This document shows positions 9,601-17,095 of a stretch of 42,061 bases of DNA, piece after piece. This DNA comes from JAGNGI01 sp035448825 (lineage in GTDB: Bacteria > Fidelibacterota > UBA2242), in the NCBI GenBank assembly GCA_035448825.1, contig DAOTJS010000019.1, positions 1 to 42,061 on the forward strand. Direction: 5' to 3'. The position numbers and the translations under genes were made by a program. Position 1 is the first letter of the stretch. Each line of letters opens with the position of its first letter. The notes below the pieces were generated by a model. That model did no database searches. It was not told where the DNA came from and saw only the letters and a program-made list of their open reading frames with translations.

Positions 9601-9629
9601 TTGACATTTTAGTTTTTGTCTCTTAACAT
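9601..9629 (+). promoter_or_regulatory. Sigma70-type promoter for the 75-aa repeat protein
   Basis: A perfect -35 box TTGACA (9601-9606) is followed by exactly 17 bases and TAACAT (9624-9629, 4 of 6 matches to TATAAT). Transcription would begin near 9636, giving a leader of about 36 bases that ends in a strong AGGAGG (9658-9663) placed 8 bases before the ATG. This is the most convincing promoter in the window. Confidence 0.75.
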
Positions 9630-9671
9630 TTACCTACAAATGTCGTAAACAAACTTTAGGAGGAAATTACT

Positions 9672-9899
9672 ATGGCAGAAAAAGTCATGAAATGTGGTGT
9701 GAAGAAGGAAAAGGGGTATCTGTATTACCTCGATAAGAACGGCAATATTGCTCGTTCCAAGATGGCCCGCGGCGGAAATAAAGGCGGCGGCGCCCAGGTT
9801 CTTCAGAAATGCGGTATCAAAAGGCAAGAAGGCTATCTCTATTTCATTGATAAAGATGGAGATGTCTCACGCGCCAAAATGGCTCGGGGTAGAAAGTAA
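9672..9899 (+). CDS. Small basic protein made of two tandem ~33-residue repeats, unknown function
   Basis: 75 residues in two imperfect copies. The first is about residues 5-37, the second about 42-75. Both carry the pattern KCGxK, xGYLYxxDKxGxxxRxKMARG, joined by a short Gly-rich linker (GGNKGGGA). The ends are Lys/Arg-rich (GGNK, GRK). One Cys per repeat is conserved (KCG). Its expression signals are complete: a strong promoter at 9601, AGGAGG with 8-base spacing, and an intrinsic terminator 32 bases after the stop, so it is a monocistronic and probably highly expressed gene. I recognise the pattern as recurring in hypothetical proteins of candidate-phylum genomes but know no function. Basic charge would fit nucleic-acid or ribosome binding; that is inference. 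Confidence 0.85.
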   Translation: MAEKVMKCGVKKEKGYLYYLDKNGNIARSKMARGGNKGGGAQVLQKCGIKRQEGYLYFIDKDGDVSRAKMARGRK

Positions 9900-9930
9900 A
9901 CCAGCCGCAATTCTGCTGTTATTGACAATC

Positions 9931-9967
9931 AAAGACTCCGTTTAACCACGGAGTCTTTTGTTTTATA
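9931..9967 (+). terminator. Intrinsic terminator after the 75-aa repeat protein
   Basis: A perfect 10-bp stem, AAAGACTCCG (9931-9940) with CGGAGTCTTT (9949-9958), loop of 8 bases, followed by a T-rich tail (TGTTTTAT). It separates the small gene from the downstream protease gene. Confidence 0.85.
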
Positions 9968-10007
9968 TAAAAATGGGATTATTTTAAAGCCAGTTTTTTG
10001 GATCATT

Positions 10008-13000
10008 ATGAACGAAAATAAACTGACGCGTAGAAATTGGAACTTGTTGGCGATTTGTGGGATATTGCTATTGATTTCAATTATTTATCTCAGCCGCAAT
10101 TATCGCAAAGCTTTCCCGGCTTATGACCTTAAATTCGATATAACGCGGGCCGAGTCGCGCGATTTAGCTGAAAAATTCCTTAGTTGCCAACATATTGAAC
10201 TGAATGGTTATCGCCATGCTGTGGTTTTCGATTATGATGAATTGCCCAAAACTTTTATCGAAAAAGAAGTTGGTTTTGAAAAAGCCACGCGCCTGTTATG
10301 TCAGGACTTCCCCATCTGGCACTGGTCAAATCGCTGGTTTAAGCCCCTTTCGCAGGAAGAAATCAAGGTCAGCTTAGCACTGAACGGTAGGGTAACTTAC
10401 TTTGAGCATTTTTTACCGGAAGAAGCGGCGGCTGAGCGCATTTCGGTTGAAGGGGCACGCCAGATTTGCCATGATTTTCTGGTAAAAACAATGCAATTGA
10501 ACCTGGACGATTGGGAATTCGTCGAAGATAAAACCGACATCAAACCCAATCGCGTGGATCATTTTTTCACTTACCAAAAGAAGGGATTTGAAATTTCCAA
10601 TGCGACTTACCGGCTGGAGATCGGCGTGCTGGGTGATCAGGTCGGCAAGTATCACGAATACTGGAAGTTACCCGAACAATGGTTGAGAGATTATAAGCAC
10701 CTGCGCTCGCTGAACTCGACTACGGCTTTGGCCGCCGATGTTTTATTCTTATTGATTCTGATAGCGGCATTGATTGTTTTTATAGTTCAACTTAACCGAA
10801 AAAACGTACATCTCAAAACAGCACTCTGGTTTGGTCTGATTACTTTTATTCTGCAATTTGCCGGTCAAATCAATGAACTGCCGATCACAATTTATGCTTT
10901 CGATACCAACCAGTCATTTGGGAATTATTACGGGAATTACTTCATCCAGACTTTTGTAATTGCCCTACTTTATGCCTTGCTGGTGATAGTGATCACCGGG
11001 GCCGGTGAGGCGCTTTATCGTCGCGCTTATCCTCATCATCTCTCGATGAGTAAGATATTTAGCCCAGCCGGTTTGCGCACCAAATCATTTTTAATCAATT
11101 CTATTCTGGGAATGACCCTAGCGGTAGTTTTCATTGGTTTTCAAACCGGATTCTATATTATTGCCAATCACTTCGGGGCTTGGGCGCCAGTCGAGGTGAA
11201 TTATTCCGATGCTATTAATACCTATTTTCCATGGATTTTCGTACTGCTGATGGGATTTATTCCTGCGGTAACGGAAGAATTTTCCTTCCGTCTTTTTGCT
11301 ATTCCTTTTTTTAGTAAAATTTTTCGCTCTAAGCCGCTGGCGATTCTGATTCCCGCGCTTATCTGGGGATTTGCGCATGCCAATTATCCCAACCAGCCAT
11401 TCTGGATTCGAGGTGCTGAGGTTAGCCTGTTCGGTATTTTCGTCGGGGTTTTATTTTTGCGATATGGAATTTTGACCGTTTTGGTCTGGCACTATACGGT
11501 TGATGCCATTTACACCGCCGTATTTTTAGTTAAAACCGGCCAGCCGTACCTGATCGTGACCGCTATTTTGGCAGCTGGTGTGATAGTTCTACCTATTCTT
11601 TATAACATTTTTTGCTACCGGCGTAATCGAAGTTTCGCTGATTCGTCCGGCTTGCTTAACAGCGAAATGGCTTTTACGACTAAGCCGAAAACGGCCACTA
11701 GTGACGAAATACCCAAATTTTCGGAAATAGTAGAATACAGAAGTTACTCGCCGCATAAAATCCTCACTGGTTTAATACTGAGCGCTATTTTTCTAGTTAT
11801 TCTGTTAATACCCGACCATCAAGTGGGTGATTTTTATCGCTACCCGATATCGAAAAATGAAATTAAACATGCCGCTCAAGAATTTCTGGCTGAAAAAGAA
11901 ATAGATTCGGGCAATTTTAGAATCGCTATGGGGCTGAATAATAACTATGATCCGCTGATGGGTCAATATGTAATCCAGCATTCTTCGCTGAATCAGCTTG
12001 ATTCTATAATGACCCAATATTTACCTGATCTAATTGCCTGGCAGGTGCGTTTTTTCCAGCCCGGCCAACGAGAGGAATATCGCGTTTACATTGATCCGAT
12101 GAAGAATACGGTGGTGGCATTCAGTCATATCTTGGATGAGACCGCCTCCGGAGCGCGATTGTCAAAAGCAAGTGCTCAGCGCAAAACCGAAGAATTTTTA
12201 TCCCTCAAAAAATACGACCTGAGTAATTTTTCACTAATTGAATCGAATGCGGATGTTTTGCCCAACCGCACCGATTACCATTTTATCTGGGAGAGTCGGG
12301 GTGAACATCCGGCGAGTGTCGCTGACGCCCGTTTACGCCTGATAGTTACCATTAAAGGTGACGAAATTGCGGCTTTTGCAACTGATTATAAAATTCCCGA
12401 GGACTGGCTTTTGGCTCAAACGCGCCGGACGACTTTGCAATCCATAATGACCGGCGTGCAAATTGCTCTGATTATCCTGATACTTTATCGAATGATCAAA
12501 TTCCTATTGAAAAGACCTAAAAAGGTTTTCAGCGGCTGGCGGACTACCATTCGGTTTGCACTTTGCCTCGCCGGATTAGCAATTATTGTCAGCGGATTAA
12601 ACCATTCGGCAGCTTTATTAAATTACGATACTAGCTGGACGTTGACCAATTGGACTTTTCTGTGGATTTTATCAATTTTTCTAAAAGCGGTAGGAATTGG
12701 CTTATTGACCGTCCTCATTTTTGCAACCGTCGGGCTTTTATATCCAGACGCCATTCAGACTTTACAGAAACCACATCGGCCGCAATATACGCGCGATGCT
12801 CTGATTGCTTCTATTTTGATCATTTGTGGACTTTTGGCCTGTAATCGCCTCTCAAACTACATTGTATTAATGATAAAGCCTGAACTTCTCGCCAGTCATC
12901 AAATTACATCCGGCTTAGAAGAATCGCTCTTCCCATTTTTTGATGCTTTACAGAGAATAATAATCATGTCGCTCCTGTCAGCCGCCATCATTGCCTTTAT

Positions 13001-13370
13001 CGGTTTCATATTACAAAACCTGATCGGCAGGAACTTTCGGCAAGTTATAACTCTCATTATTCTGACGGCTGTCTTCCTACCGGATAATTACCTTACTTTT
13101 TCCGGTTATTTTGCAGTTTATGTACAATTCCTTTTGCCGATCCTCTGGCTTTATTTCTGTCTGAAGTATTTCGTTGGCGCGAATCCACCGGCTTACCTCT
13201 ATTCGGCGGTAGGTTATTTTATGGTTGATCAAATTTCCAGCTTATTGAGGACAGGTTCGCCCCAGAGTCGCATGGCGGCAATTTTGTTAATCTTGCTGGG
13301 ATTGGTTTTGATTTTGTGGCTAATTATTGAAAAACGAGTCGTAAATTCTAACTCGAAAATAATTAATTGA
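10008..13370 (+). CDS. Very large CPBP-family (CAAX/Abi-type) intramembrane protease with duplicated architecture
   Basis: 1120 residues, several times longer than a typical ~200-300 aa CPBP domain. One N-terminal helix (16-32) is followed by an extracytoplasmic domain (about 40-235), then many membrane helices. The CPBP active-site motifs are in the first half: EEFSFR at 423-428, FAH at 455-457 and the third motif around His495. From about residue 580 the design repeats: one helix, a second extracytoplasmic domain (about 610-800) similar to the first (both have a block ending PNRxDxxF and a PExW segment near the exit), then another set of helices. I find no EExxxR motif in the second half. 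CPBP proteins cleave prenylated or membrane proteins, or act in peptide maturation; the substrate here is unknown. Start ATG at 10008 has a weak ribosome-binding site (GGAT). Confidence 0.88.
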   Translation: MNENKLTRRNWNLLAICGILLLISIIYLSRNYRKAFPAYDLKFDITRAESRDLAEKFLSCQHIELNGYRHAVVFDYDELPKTFIEKEVGFEKATRLLCQDFPIWHWSNRWFKPLSQEEIKVSLALNGRVTYFEHFLPEEAAAERISVEGARQICHDFLVKTMQLNLDDWEFVEDKTDIKPNRVDHFFTYQKKGFEISNATYRLEIGVLGDQVGKYHEYWKLPEQWLRDYKHLRSLNSTTALAADVLFLLILIAALIVFIVQLNRKNVHLKTALWFGLITFILQFAGQINELPITIYAFDTNQSFGNYYGNYFIQTFVIALLYALLVIVITGAGEALYRRAYPHHLSMSKIFSPAGLRTKSFLINSILGMTLAVVFIGFQTGFYIIANHFGAWAPVEVNYSDAINTYFPWIFVLLMGFIPAVTEEFSFRLFAIPFFSKIFRSKPLAILIPALIWGFAHANYPNQPFWIRGAEVSLFGIFVGVLFLRYGILTVLVWHYTVDAIYTAVFLVKTGQPYLIVTAILAAGVIVLPILYNIFCYRRNRSFADSSGLLNSEMAFTTKPKTATSDEIPKFSEIVEYRSYSPHKILTGLILSAIFLVILLIPDHQVGDFYRYPISKNEIKHAAQEFLAEKEIDSGNFRIAMGLNNNYDPLMGQYVIQHSSLNQLDSIMTQYLPDLIAWQVRFFQPGQREEYRVYIDPMKNTVVAFSHILDETASGARLSKASAQRKTEEFLSLKKYDLSNFSLIESNADVLPNRTDYHFIWESRGEHPASVADARLRLIVTIKGDEIAAFATDYKIPEDWLLAQTRRTTLQSIMTGVQIALIILILYRMIKFLLKRPKKVFSGWRTTIRFALCLAGLAIIVSGLNHSAALLNYDTSWTLTNWTFLWILSIFLKAVGIGLLTVLIFATVGLLYPDAIQTLQKPHRPQYTRDALIASILIICGLLACNRLSNYIVLMIKPELLASHQITSGLEESLFPFFDALQRIIIMSLLSAAIIAFIGFILQNLIGRNFRQVITLIILTAVFLPDNYLTFSGYFAVYVQFLLPILWLYFCLKYFVGANPPAYLYSAVGYFMVDQISSLLRTGSPQSRMAAILLILLGLVLILWLIIEKRVVNSNSKIIN

Positions 13371-13406
13371 ATATCACGTGCATTAAAAATATTAAAAGGA
13401 TAAAAA

Positions 13407-15116
13407 ATGGATACTAAATCCGCTGATTCTACATTTTCCGGCAATTTTACCGATGACCAGGCTCTGGCAGATGAGATCAGCATCGCCTCACCGGCAATCC
13501 AACATTTTATCGCCGATTTGTGTGATAAAATTGATAATTTGTCAAAAATCGGCGCGGCGCTATCTGCTGAACATAATCTTCCGGTTCTGCTCCAGATGAT
13601 TCTGGAAGAGGCACGCCATTTTACCAATGCCGACGGCGGCACGCTTTATTTAATGAGTGATGACGGTAAATGGCTAAATTTTGCGATTGTGCAGACCGGT
13701 TCGCTTAACATCAGAATGGGCGGTACTTCCGGCAATCCGATCAATTGGGAGCCGGTGCCTCTTTATCTGCCGAATGGTTTACCCAACCACGCTATGGTTT
13801 CGGCGTACGTTGCACTGACCGGAGAAATTATCAATATCCCGGACGTTTACGACGTTAAAGGTTTTGACTTTACCGGGACGCGCGCTTTTGACAAAAATAC
13901 CGGTTACCGCTCAAAATCAATGCTGGTCGTACCCTTGCGCAATTACGAAGATGAAATCATCGGCGTTCTGCAAATTCTCAACGCTCAGGATCGGCATACC
14001 GGCGAAGTTGGTCCTTTCTCATCTACTGATCAGAAGCTGATAGTTTCGCTGGCTTCCCAAGCCGCCGTTGCCATTACAAACGCCCGCCTAATCCATGACC
14101 TCGAGAACTTATTCGAATCTTTCATCCAGGTCATTGCCTCAGCAATTGATGAAAAATCGCCCTACACCGGCGGTCATATCGAGCGCGTCGCCGAACTGAC
14201 CATGCTCATTGCCCATAAAGTCAACGACATTAATTATGGTAAATATGCCGATTTCTTTATGGACGAAGATAATTTGAAGGAATTGCGCATCGCGGCCTGG
14301 ATGCACGATATTGGCAAAATTACCACTCCTGAATACGTCGTTGATAAAGCAACCAAATTGGAGACTATTTACGATCGTATAAACACCATTCAAGCCCGCT
14401 TTGAAATCCTGAAACGTGATATCAAAATCGAACTGCTCGAAAAATATCACTCATTTAAAAGCGAAGCGACTGAGCACAAAGATAGCTTCCTCGCAGAATA
14501 TGCTAAAAATATCCAGAACCTAAATGAGCAGTTCGACTTCCTTCGTACCGCAAATATTGGCAGTGAATATATGGCTCCCGAAAAACAAGAACGCATTCGT
14601 CAACTTGGCAAATACGAAATAGAAATAAACGGCGCGAAACAGCCAATTTTGACTGCCGATGAAGTTGCCAATCTATGTATTCCGCGCGGTACTCTTACTG
14701 ACGACGAACGCCAAATTATCAATAACCATGTCAACGTTACGATCAAAATGCTGGAAAAGTTGCCCTACCCGAAAAAATTGCGCCGCGTGCCGGAATTTGC
14801 CGGCGGTCATCATGAAAGACTGGACGGTTCCGGCTATCCTAAACATATCAAAGATGAAAATCTTTCCGTTCAAGCCAAGATTATGGCGCTGGCTGATATT
14901 TTCGAAGCGTTAACCGCCCGCGACCGACCCTATAAAAAAGGCAAAACTCTATCCGAGGCGATGCAAATAATGAACTTTATGGCCCGCGATCGTCACATTG
15001 ACCCGGAACTTTTTCAAATATTCGTCAAGGAAAAAATATATCTCGAGTATGCCAAAAAATTTATGGATCCTTCGCAAATTGATGAGGTAAACCTCGACTT
15101 TTCAGTAATGAAATAA
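13407..15116 (+). CDS. GAF domain + HD-GYP phosphohydrolase (probable cyclic dinucleotide phosphodiesterase)
   Basis: 569 residues. A GAF sensor domain covers about 45-225. The HD-GYP domain follows: HD pair of HDIGK at 300-304, then HHE at 468-470 and GSGYP at 474-478, all metal and signature residues present. The distance from HD to HHE is about 168 residues instead of the usual ~60, because a helical, charged segment (about 316-430) is inserted; such inserts exist in a known GAF/HD-GYP subgroup. It probably hydrolyses c-di-GMP (or a related cyclic dinucleotide) in response to a small molecule bound by GAF. No membrane segment, so cytoplasmic. AAAGGA lies 9 bases before the ATG. rlmD follows after 17 bases. 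Confidence 0.93.
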   Translation: MDTKSADSTFSGNFTDDQALADEISIASPAIQHFIADLCDKIDNLSKIGAALSAEHNLPVLLQMILEEARHFTNADGGTLYLMSDDGKWLNFAIVQTGSLNIRMGGTSGNPINWEPVPLYLPNGLPNHAMVSAYVALTGEIINIPDVYDVKGFDFTGTRAFDKNTGYRSKSMLVVPLRNYEDEIIGVLQILNAQDRHTGEVGPFSSTDQKLIVSLASQAAVAITNARLIHDLENLFESFIQVIASAIDEKSPYTGGHIERVAELTMLIAHKVNDINYGKYADFFMDEDNLKELRIAAWMHDIGKITTPEYVVDKATKLETIYDRINTIQARFEILKRDIKIELLEKYHSFKSEATEHKDSFLAEYAKNIQNLNEQFDFLRTANIGSEYMAPEKQERIRQLGKYEIEINGAKQPILTADEVANLCIPRGTLTDDERQIINNHVNVTIKMLEKLPYPKKLRRVPEFAGGHHERLDGSGYPKHIKDENLSVQAKIMALADIFEALTARDRPYKKGKTLSEAMQIMNFMARDRHIDPELFQIFVKEKIYLEYAKKFMDPSQIDEVNLDFSVMK

Positions 15117-15133
15117 AAACAGGATTTTCACTT

Positions 15134-16567
15134 TTGAGTGCTCCATTTAAACGCAATCAGGTGCTGGAATTGACAGTCGAAGACCTGGCTTTCGGCGGTC
15201 AGGGGATTGCCAGACTAAACGATTTCGTCATTTTTTTCCCGCGTAGTGGCACGCCGGGGCAACGCGTGAAGGTTCGCATCAAACGAGTCAAGGAAAATTA
15301 TGCCGAAGCCCAAATCGAATCGGTTCTGGAAAAAAGTCCTCTCGAAATCACAGCGCCCTGTCCCTATTTTAATTACTGCGGCGGGTGTCGTTTTCAAAAC
15401 TTGCCTTATGAACAGCAGATAAAATTTCTGGAACGCCAGGTCGTCGAACTTTATCGTCATCTCGGCGGCTATCGGGACGTCCGGATCGAACCGATTATTC
15501 CGGCTGACGAAATTTTTCGCTATCGCAATAAAATGGAATTTGCCTTTTCTGATAAACGCTGGTTAGTTGAAAACGATGACTTGAGTCGTCCGATTGATTT
15601 TGCTCTTGGCCTTCGCACTCCAGATAATTATTACAAAGCCATTGACATTGACGATTGCCTCATTGCACCGCCCGAAACCGCCGAGATCATTCGAATAGTT
15701 CGCGAGTATGCCCGCTATAATAATTTAACGCCCTATAATCACCGGAATCACTCCGGCTACTTACGACATTTAGTATTACGTAAAGGCATTTTCACCGATC
15801 AGATTATGGTAAATTTGGTAACTTCTGCCGATACGCCGGAAGTTCTTGAACCACTCGCACACAATCTAACCCAAAATCTTCAAAATATTACCTCGGTCGT
15901 CAATACTGTTACCGATAATGTTTGTGGTACCACCACCGGTAAAGTCATCCGCTTATTGGCCGGTCAGGCCTTCATAACCGATCGAATCGGTGACCTCACT
16001 ATGAAAATTTCGCCGGCTTCCTTCTTTCAGACTAATACCCGAATGGCAATAAAACTTTATAGCGTTATTAAGCAATTTGCTCGACCAGAACCTCACCATA
16101 TAATCTGGGATTTATTTTGTGGTACGGGTAGTATAGCTCTTTTTTTGGCAAACGATTGCCGCCAGGTGGTTGGTTTTGAGGTCGTTGCGGACGCAGTTGC
16201 TGATGCTCAAGAAAATGCCCAGCTCAATGCGATTGAAAACGCCTCGTTTATTGGCGCAAACCTCGAAAGAGACTTTTTTGCTATGCCAAATTCAGAACTA
16301 AATTCGCTGATGCCGGACATTATCATTGTCGATCCGCCTAGAACTGGATTGACACCGCAACTTATTACAACGATGCTTCAAATCTTGCCGAGTAGAATAA
16401 TATATGTGTCCTGTAACCCAGCAACGCAGGTGCGTGACTTACAAAAATTTACAGCTGACAATTTGTATCAAATTATTAAAGTTCAACCGATAGATTTATT
16501 TCCACACACCCCGCATATCGAAACTGTGGCTTTGTTAGAGCGAAATAGCACCTTTAATTGTACCTAA
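15134..16567 (+). CDS. rlmD: 23S rRNA (uracil-5-)-methyltransferase, RlmD/RumA type
   Basis: 477 residues beginning with a TTG start (AGGA 9 bases upstream). N-terminal TRAM domain (about 5-65), then the iron-sulfur cysteines C76, C82, C85 and a likely fourth at C175 (DDCL). The methyltransferase domain has the SAM motif DLFCGTGSI, IVDPPRTGL and the catalytic nucleophile in YVSCNP (C427). With all four cluster cysteines present it fits the RlmD branch, which methylates U1939 of 23S rRNA in E. coli; TrmA- and RlmC-like specificities cannot be excluded by reading. It lies 17 bases after the HD-GYP gene and is probably cotranscribed with it. Confidence 0.93.
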   Translation: MSAPFKRNQVLELTVEDLAFGGQGIARLNDFVIFFPRSGTPGQRVKVRIKRVKENYAEAQIESVLEKSPLEITAPCPYFNYCGGCRFQNLPYEQQIKFLERQVVELYRHLGGYRDVRIEPIIPADEIFRYRNKMEFAFSDKRWLVENDDLSRPIDFALGLRTPDNYYKAIDIDDCLIAPPETAEIIRIVREYARYNNLTPYNHRNHSGYLRHLVLRKGIFTDQIMVNLVTSADTPEVLEPLAHNLTQNLQNITSVVNTVTDNVCGTTTGKVIRLLAGQAFITDRIGDLTMKISPASFFQTNTRMAIKLYSVIKQFARPEPHHIIWDLFCGTGSIALFLANDCRQVVGFEVVADAVADAQENAQLNAIENASFIGANLERDFFAMPNSELNSLMPDIIIVDPPRTGLTPQLITTMLQILPSRIIYVSCNPATQVRDLQKFTADNLYQIIKVQPIDLFPHTPHIETVALLERNSTFNCT

Positions 16568-16656
16568 ATTTTTGGAAATAATCCGTAACGTTGGACAACT
16601 ACTTTTCCACCTTAATCTAAGCCTTTACCTTAACCTTAAATTTCTCTGTGGGATTC

Positions 16657-16737
16657 CCTGCCTGACCAACCTAAGTTGGGCAGGCCCGCCTGACCGACCT
16701 AAGTTGGGCAGGCCCGCCTCTGAAATAGTCGGGCAGG
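16657..16737. repeat. 81-bp T-loop insert made of iterated GC-rich hairpins
   Basis: Two near-identical palindromes, 16660-16685 and 16688-16713, spaced 28 bases, each with arms GCCTGACCRAC and GTTGGGCAGGC around a CTAA loop, followed by a third partial unit (GCCTCTGA ... GTCGGGCAGG, to 16737). The equivalent place in copy B holds a single hairpin with the same outer arms. This implies growth of the insert by unit duplication. Confidence 0.8.
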
Positions 16738-16753
16738 GAACCTACGACCCCCG

Positions 16754-16769
16754 TCCCGCCCAGGCGGGA
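16754..16769. repeat. 16-bp palindrome replacing the anticodon loop, copy A
   Basis: TCCCGCC and GGCGGGA arms around CA. It replaces the 10 bases that carry the anticodon in the intact tRNA-Val at 16973-17046 (CCTTGTAAGG on plus). The same arms occur in the second hairpin of the intergenic element at 41853-41878. Confidence 0.75.
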
Positions 16770-16845
16770 GCGATGCTCTAACCAGCTGAGCTAAGCATTC
16801 AGCCCTATTAATCTTTCCATTGGATTTGTGGACGCTGTGGGATTC

Positions 16846-16881
16846 CCCGCCTGACCGATTGACATCAGTCAGTCGGGCAGG
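16846..16881. repeat. 36-bp hairpin insert in the T-loop of tRNA copy B
   Basis: The intact gene reads GGGATTC directly joined to GAACCTAC; here 36 bases separate exactly those two halves. Outer arms CCCGCCTGAC and GTCGGGCAGG pair with one mismatch and one wobble; the inner part differs from the copy A units. Confidence 0.8.
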
Positions 16882-16897
16882 GAACCTACGACCCCCG

Positions 16898-16913
16898 TCC
16901 CGCCCAGGCGGGA
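16898..16913. repeat. 16-bp palindrome replacing the anticodon loop, copy B
   Basis: Identical to the palindrome at 16754-16769, shifted by the 144-bp repeat period. Confidence 0.75.
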
Positions 16914-16972
16914 GCGATGCTCTAACCAGCTGAGCTAAGCATTCAGCCCTATTAATCTTTCCATTGGATTTG

Positions 16973-17046
16973 TGGACGCTGTGGGATTCGAACCTACGAC
17001 CCCCGCCTTGTAAGGGCGATGCTCTGACCAGCTGAGCTAAGCGTCC
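16973..17046 (-). tRNA. tRNA-Val (anticodon TAC)
   Basis: A 74-base cloverleaf on minus. Acceptor GGACGCT pairs fully with AGCGTCC; D-arm GCTC/GAGC; anticodon stem TCGCC/GGCGG with loop CTTACAA, anticodon TAC at 17012-17010; T-arm GTAGG, TTCGAAT, CCCAC; discriminator A. The CCA end is not encoded (next bases CAA). One oddity is an A-C mismatch in the third pair of the T-stem, also present in the two degenerate copies. It lies 49 bases after lon on the same strand, so it may be processed from a lon transcript. Confidence 0.95.
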
Positions 17047-17095
17047 GTTTTACTTAAGAGCGGGCAAATTTACGCAATAAAATTTAAACCGACAT

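Larger units (their letters stand above)
16641..16800 (-). pseudogene. Degenerate tRNA-Val-like copy A with hairpin inserts in T-loop and anticodon arm
   Basis: Read on minus, it starts at 16800 with GAATGCT, a normal D-arm (TAGCTCAGCTGGTTAGAGCA), then the anticodon loop is replaced by a TCCCGCC/GGCGGGA hairpin (16754-16769). The T-stem 5' side GTAGG and 3' side CCCAC are kept, but 81 bases (16657-16737) split the T-loop between TTC and GAA equivalents. Its 3' acceptor side (AGAGAAA) no longer pairs with GAATGCT. It is the most distal and most decayed of three tandem copies. No anticodon remains, so it cannot be a working tRNA in this form. Confidence 0.8.
16829..16944 (-). pseudogene. Degenerate tRNA-Val-like copy B with hairpin inserts in T-loop and anticodon arm
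   Basis: Minus strand, 5' end at 16944 (GAATGCT), 3' acceptor side AGCGTCC at 16836-16830. The acceptor stem still nearly pairs (one A-C mismatch, one G-T wobble). D-arm and T-stem are intact, but a 36-base hairpin (16846-16881) splits the T-loop and a 16-base palindrome (16898-16913) replaces the anticodon loop. Removing both inserts does not restore an anticodon, so a spliced tRNA is unlikely. It lies between copy A and the intact tRNA-Val with 28-base spacers. Confidence 0.8.
16738..16989. repeat. Tandem direct repeat, 144-bp period, in the tRNA cluster
   Basis: By eye the 108 bases 16738-16845 recur without change at 16882-16989. The block runs from the T-loop 3' half of one tRNA copy through its 5' end, the spacer (AGCCCTATTAATC...) and the 3' part of the next copy. 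The breakpoints therefore lie inside the T-loops, at the hairpin inserts. Perfect identity means a recent duplication or an assembly effect. Confidence 0.85.

Noticed and set aside
13229..13642. 137-codon minus-strand frame across the protease/HD-GYP junction
   Set aside because: Antisense shadow of two well-supported plus-strand genes.
16572..16781. Open frame of about 69 codons over the tRNA copy A region
   Set aside because: It is created by the GC-rich hairpins and tRNA remnants; no ribosome-binding site and no protein-like composition.
16641..16944. Copies A and B as split tRNAs with removable introns
   Set aside because: Removing the inserts does not restore an anticodon loop, bacterial tRNA introns are group I and much larger, and two independent inserts per tRNA would need unknown processing.
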